Shown: piece by piece, positions 59,661 through 64,000 of the stretch
How positions within the stretch are numbered: the first letter of the stretch is position 1
Layout: each line of letters opens with the position of its first letter
Assembly: GCA_013399895.1 (NCBI GenBank)
Contig: VXBA01001643.1
Span: forward strand, 708,152-772,151
DNA: 64,000 bases
Source: Serilophus lunatus
Lineage: Eukaryota; Chordata; Aves; Passeriformes; Eurylaimidae
Direction of reading: 5' to 3'
Notes under the pieces: model-generated
What the model saw: only the letters and a program-made list of their open reading frames with translations
The model's database searches: none
Told to the model about the DNA's origin: nothing
Made by a program: the position numbers and the translations under genes

Positions 59661-62194
59661 CTCTCGATTCTCCTTCTCTCTCCACCCAGTCACGGGGCAG
59701 GGAGACACCCTTGCTCTTGGATTTTGGCACATACAGCTGAAACAAACTCAACACCTGCCTTGGAATGTTGTGAATGTTTTCAGCCCATGTCATGTTCCAA
59801 CAAAAAAGGGAGGTGGGATGCTGCTGTCCCATGTCCTTGCCTTCAGAGGCATGGCTGTGAATATCCTGAGGCTCCCTGGCATTCCCACTGTGTGCTGCTG
59901 GATAAACTTTCAGCTGCAGTAAGAATCAACTTGCAGGTTTGGATCATTCCTGACTCTCAGCAGGCCCTGGAAAGAAACATCATCAAATCTCAGAGTATCT
60001 TCGGTGGACATGAGTTTTGTCAGTGTGTTATCTCAGAACCAGAATCAATTCTTAATGGGTTCAGGCTGAAAATTATCATTAGAGCATTATGTATTAATTA
60101 TAATTGCTCAGGGCTTTTAGGACATTGCTGCTTTTTTGGAATTTTTAGTCCCTTTAGCATAAACTAAGAGATCACAATTTAATTTTCCTGGTCTCCCACG
60201 TAAGAGTCTCCTTTGCACAACTCCTGCACATTCCTCACTCCTCAGTTAGCACCTCTTTCCCAAAGCCATCAGCCTTCCCAAGGCTCATTCACTAGAGGAA
60301 AAGAAAATCGGAGTTTCAGAACCTTTGAGAGGAGGGAGCTCTTTATTATTTCCTCACAGAGGTGAATTGGTACCTGCAAATCCACTGGCACACAGGGAAA
60401 ATCCTGCCCTGTCTGGGAGTTGAAACCCACATCCCCCTTTCCCACTGCCTGAGGCAGAGGTGCAGCTCTCCCCTGACCCTGTCCCTGCTCAGGGTGCAGG
60501 AGGTTTTGTCCCTGTCCCTTCTCTCTCTGCCCTCCCCTGACGGAGAACAAGCTTCTAAACAGGGGAAACATGTTTCACAAAGAAGCCAAGAGTCCCTTTT
60601 CCTGCAAGCTGGAAGGTTTTACATCCCTTTTCCACTCACCAACACCCTTTGGGAACCTATTTTTCTCAAGTCTGTTTAATTTATTGTTTCTGTATAAAAT
60701 TAATGCTTGTGAAAAATGAGGGATTACTAGAACTACCTGCTGGAGCCAGGACTGGTGGAGGTGGACCCTGTGAGGGCTTTTTCCTAAGTGGCTTTGCCTG
60801 CACTCCCAGGCTTTGGTCGTGTGCTCTCAGGATTGGGATTTGGCATTCACTCCACTGCAGAAAGCAGGTTTATTAATGCAATTTTCATTCTTGACCTGCA
60901 ACAACCTTTGTTCCTCTGCATCCTTTCCTGAGCAGAGAAAGGCTGTGACCCACATGTGGCCATGTCCAAATTCCATAGAGAATTTTTGTGACATTTAATT
61001 GGGATAAAGATAAGACCTTCTGAATTAATTTTCACTCAACCTCTAAACAGATCTGAAAACATTTGTCCTTAGGAGTTGCTTGTAGCACCAGCAAACCCCC
61101 ACCTTCAAGCTCCTTGTTATTTATGGCAAAGGGAGCTTCGTTTTTAGGTCAAGATTAGGAACTTCCTTTTGTTCTGTGTCCTTATATTAGCCATTCCCAA
61201 GTTTATGAAAAGAAATAACATAATCTTTAAATTCTGGGCAAATAATAGTTCTGTTCTGCCTCAGATTTTTCCTGAGATTCAGTGAAGTACTTCTGACCTT
61301 GGTGTCAAAATGTAAGTCATGAGGTAAAGGAATAGTTCACTCTCCTGAAGAAGTAGTGAGCTCCCTTCTCCATAGCAGGGATGCCACAGCTGGATTTCCA
61401 GGCAAGAATGGATAATAATCTACAATGCAAAACCTCTGAGATACGACAGGCTGCTGTGGCTAAAAATCCTCCTGGGGCCACAGCCTGTTTTGTGGACAGG
61501 ACTTCTTAAAATCACGGTCCTGTGCACGACAGGAAGATTTTTCAGGGATGCTTGACGTGCCCCTTCCCTGGGGATCAGTGACACTAAGGATGTTTAGCAC
61601 TGTCAGGGAGCTGTTTGGGGGCCACTTCACAGAGGTGCTGAACATCAGCCCCCTCACCTTGAAACCCCTGCTGACACTCCAGTGGCCCATGGACCCCTCT
61701 CCCTTCGCATTGCCATGAGCGGGGCAGCGACACGTCCCCTTTTTTCCAGGCTTTTTTGGCCGTTCCTGCCGAAGCTTTCCAATGGATTCAACAGAGATGG
61801 ATTGTCCCTGGCTGCACAAGTGAACAGGTAGAAGGTGTTTGGTCTTCTTGCCCTGTTCCACCAGACTCGCGAGGCCCGATGGCTGCGGGGATCAATAACC
61901 CCTGTGTTTTCAGGCCCTGCTTATTAAAGGTGGTGCATGGAAAAAAAATAAGAAACTTTCCCTATTTATATCTGGAACTTAATGAAGTGAAATTATCACA
62001 GCCGACAGGCGCTGGTGTTGTAATTCAGAGACATGGCTTGGCTTGGAGGGATCTGCAGGCTGTTTTTATTCCAAATAATGAAAAAAAAAAAGAGTGAAAC
62101 CTAATCCTCTAATCAGTTCCAATTTACATATTCACGGCTCTTATTTCCAGCCTGCTCGAAGGAAAAAAAAAAAAAAAAGATAGTGTTGGAGTCA
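59661..62194. other. noncoding stretch with a homeodomain-motif-rich part
   Basis: The part at about 60060-60180 is single copy and dense in ATTA/TAAT cores. The part at about 61740-62060 keeps CpGs (for example near 61868-61890 and 62002-62010) and may be a conserved element. It is also covered by a featureless 113-codon frame. An A16 run is at 62163-62178. The 172-codon plus-strand frame at 59649-60167 has no domain and starts inside the CR1 fragment. Confidence 0.45.
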
Positions 62195-62275
62195 CGAAGC
62201 GATTATTTGATTAAGTAATTATTAATCCCAGAGTGCTCTGATTAATTCCAAGCAAGTTAAACAAAGTATTGGAGC
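62195..62275. promoter_or_regulatory. candidate homeodomain/SOX motif cluster
   Basis: Within about 70 bases there are several TAAT-type cores ('gattatttgattaagtaatt', 'attaatccc', 'ctgattaattcc'), a TAATCC bicoid-type site at 62223-62228, and 'ttaaacaaag', a forkhead/SOX-like site, at about 62257-62266. A retained CpG pair ('cacgaagcgatt') precedes them. The cluster is suggestive of an enhancer core but unproven. Confidence 0.28.
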
Positions 62276-64000
62276 TGGGCTGGTCACCTTCACTCCATTG
62301 TAAGACACAGGGCAAAACTCGAGGAGATATATTTTTACCTGCTCTATACTGAGGAGTTTTGTTCACTGAAGGTCTCCCATTTGCTCCCAGGGGATTAATA
62401 CTCTGCTAAATGAAGTGCTACAAATTGGAGTTTTATCTGTGGCTGACTGCAATACCAAATGCTGATCTTTATTTTCAGGCTGGAAACTCCGTCCTGGATC
62501 TGTGTTCAATTCATTTTTTACATGTTTAAAGAAATTTAAAAAAAAAAAAAAAAAGAGAGAGAGAAAAAGAAGAAAAACTCCAAATGTCTTTTTTTAACAA
62601 CTTTTTACCAACTGCCCTGATTCTGCTGTGCAGATAATGTTGTATCTGAGAGTGCCTGAATAGGGTCTATCTACTTTTTTCAAGAGAGCTGAGATACACA
62701 TTTCAAAATATTATTTGTCTTCTGACAAAGAGAAAACACGGAGAGGAAACAAACCTGGAACTTTTGTTTTTCAGTTTTATTGGCATTTAAATATTTTATT
62801 CCAACATGTTGAAATCTCTTGCAGTTGGTTGCACATTCAAATACACAACAAGGCAACACCACACCAAAACCACCTTGTGAACCTCTTGTTTCTGTGAGTG
62901 AAGTCAACTCATGGCACAGGGACAGGCTGTACTAAAAAACAGAGTTAATAAGTATCTTAGATATTCTAAAACTGCTGATTAAAGCACCAAGGTACTGACC
63001 AGGGACAGAAGAAAGGAATTAGAGCCCAATGTGATGCTATGTGTCAGATCAGATCATGGAAGTGTATTTTTAATTCATTGTCCATTATTTTACTGCTTAA
63101 CTGTGTCTTCTCCTCTGATCTCAGCTTCAGATCCATAAGCACCATACACAACTAATGAATATTTGGAATCAAGGGTTTTCAAATAGTGTAGAGACTGAGC
63201 CTGGCTTTGGGAGGATTTGTTAATGAAATACAATATTCAAAACAAACAATCCTTCATGCAGACATTCCTAAGGACCCAAGGCTTTCCATCAGCCTGGTCC
63301 AGCAATAATCCCTAGTCCCAAACCCCAAATCTCCTGATTAAAAGAGTTTTAAAAATTCTTTTACAATTTTTAAATCAGAAAAAAAATGTAAATTATCTTC
63401 ACCGAAGATGGTTTTGATTTTATGGGGGTTGATTGGTTTTTGTTATTGCTTCTGGACTTCAATAAAAACCTCCCAATTCCCTCAGTTTGGGTATTCTCCA
63501 TCATTTACTGAGCGTTGGTCAATCCTCAAGGCTAGAACTTCCTTAGTGGGCTCAAAACTACTGACCAAAGCCCATTTCCTTTGGTAGAGGCCACTGTAAT
63601 CCAGCTGAGCACATGGACAGATGGAAAAATATCAGGTGCCCCATGTGGGGGGAATTCAGCACAAAGGAAGCAGCAGAGGATGGGGCTGAGACCCAAGGCT
63701 GGAACTGCAGTAGCTCCTCAGGAGCAAGAAGGAGCAGGGTAATTATGATTAATGACATTACACAATGAGTGAGCAAAATGGTGGGATGTGAGGTTGAAAC
63801 AGCTCAGCTTTTGAGGGAAGAAAATATTCAGAGGTTTTGTTTGAGGAAGATGAAAGCTTTTGTTTGGAGTCAAATGGAAAGTTTTGTGTCCCCTCCGTTC
63901 CAGAGACGTCTTTGCCTGTCAGCTGGGGAGTGTTTCAGCATCTTATGGCACAGCATGAACTAAGGGCAACCAGGATCTGCTTCCAGAGCCAAAATAATGA
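62276..64000. other. noncoding stretch to the window end
   Basis: A run of 17 A followed by (GA)n lies at 62538-62563. AT-rich patches are frequent (for example 63340-63400). No gene, CR1 copy or RNA gene was recognised, and the window ends in unremarkable sequence. Confidence 0.5.
62538..62575 (+). repeat. A17 plus GA purine tract
   Basis: Seventeen A are followed by 'gagagagagaaaaagaag'. This is simple sequence with no retrotransposed copy recognised to its left. Confidence 0.9.

Noticed and set aside
1..64000. Hundreds of open frames of 60-180 codons as genes
   Set aside because: They overlap on both strands, lack domains and splice structure, and many are translations of CR1 or simple repeats. 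The same peptide wording (for example around 'LALDTSRDGAATASLG') recurs at several CR1 sites.

Overview
The window looks like noncoding nuclear DNA from a bird, probably a songbird. The clearest evidence is at least fifteen fragments of the CR1 LINE, recognised by its conserved 3' end: the 'tttgggttggaaggga' block, the 'ggacacttccagggatgggg' block, and short ATTCTATG-like terminal repeats. A 30-bp minisatellite and many 14-17 base A runs also fit an avian genome. Assignment to bird is firm. Assignment to songbird is a guess from overall texture.

Layout. 1-7 kb is mostly single-copy DNA with one small CpG-dense patch (1.61-1.98 kb). 7-13 kb holds the first CR1 cluster, with five fragments of at least two 3'-end types. 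13-28 kb has no CR1 I can recognise; it contains the minisatellite (16.6-17.05 kb) and, at 26.0-26.5 kb, a regulatory-looking block with an X-box (RFX site), a GATA-like site and forkhead-like sites beside a long purine tract. 28-33 kb has two CR1 fragments, one still keeping the C-terminal reading frame of the CR1 reverse-transcriptase protein. 33.38-34.1 kb is a second regulatory-looking block, with a CpG cluster and an X-box close to forkhead-like sites. 34-46 kb is single-copy DNA with some long, probably chance, open frames. 46-60 kb holds the second CR1 cluster, with eight fragments and several internal rearrangements. 60-64 kb is single-copy and has two AT-rich clusters of homeodomain-type motifs.

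I found no protein-coding gene I can stand behind, no rRNA, no convincing tRNA, no CRISPR array and no prokaryotic features. All long open frames are explained by the minisatellite, by CR1, or by locally stop-poor DNA, apart from a few listed as unresolved. The best reading is an intergenic region or a very large intron, with possible distal enhancers. Two splice-flanked candidate exons near 53.3-53.6 kb are the only hint of a transcript, and both are weak.

I did not find a new biological system. The most useful observations are two X-box plus forkhead modules about 7 kb apart, the isolated CpG-dense patch, the higher-order structure of the minisatellite, and the shuffled CR1 pieces at 58.4-58.8 kb. 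Enhancer calls rest on motif reading alone and need cross-species conservation to be believed.
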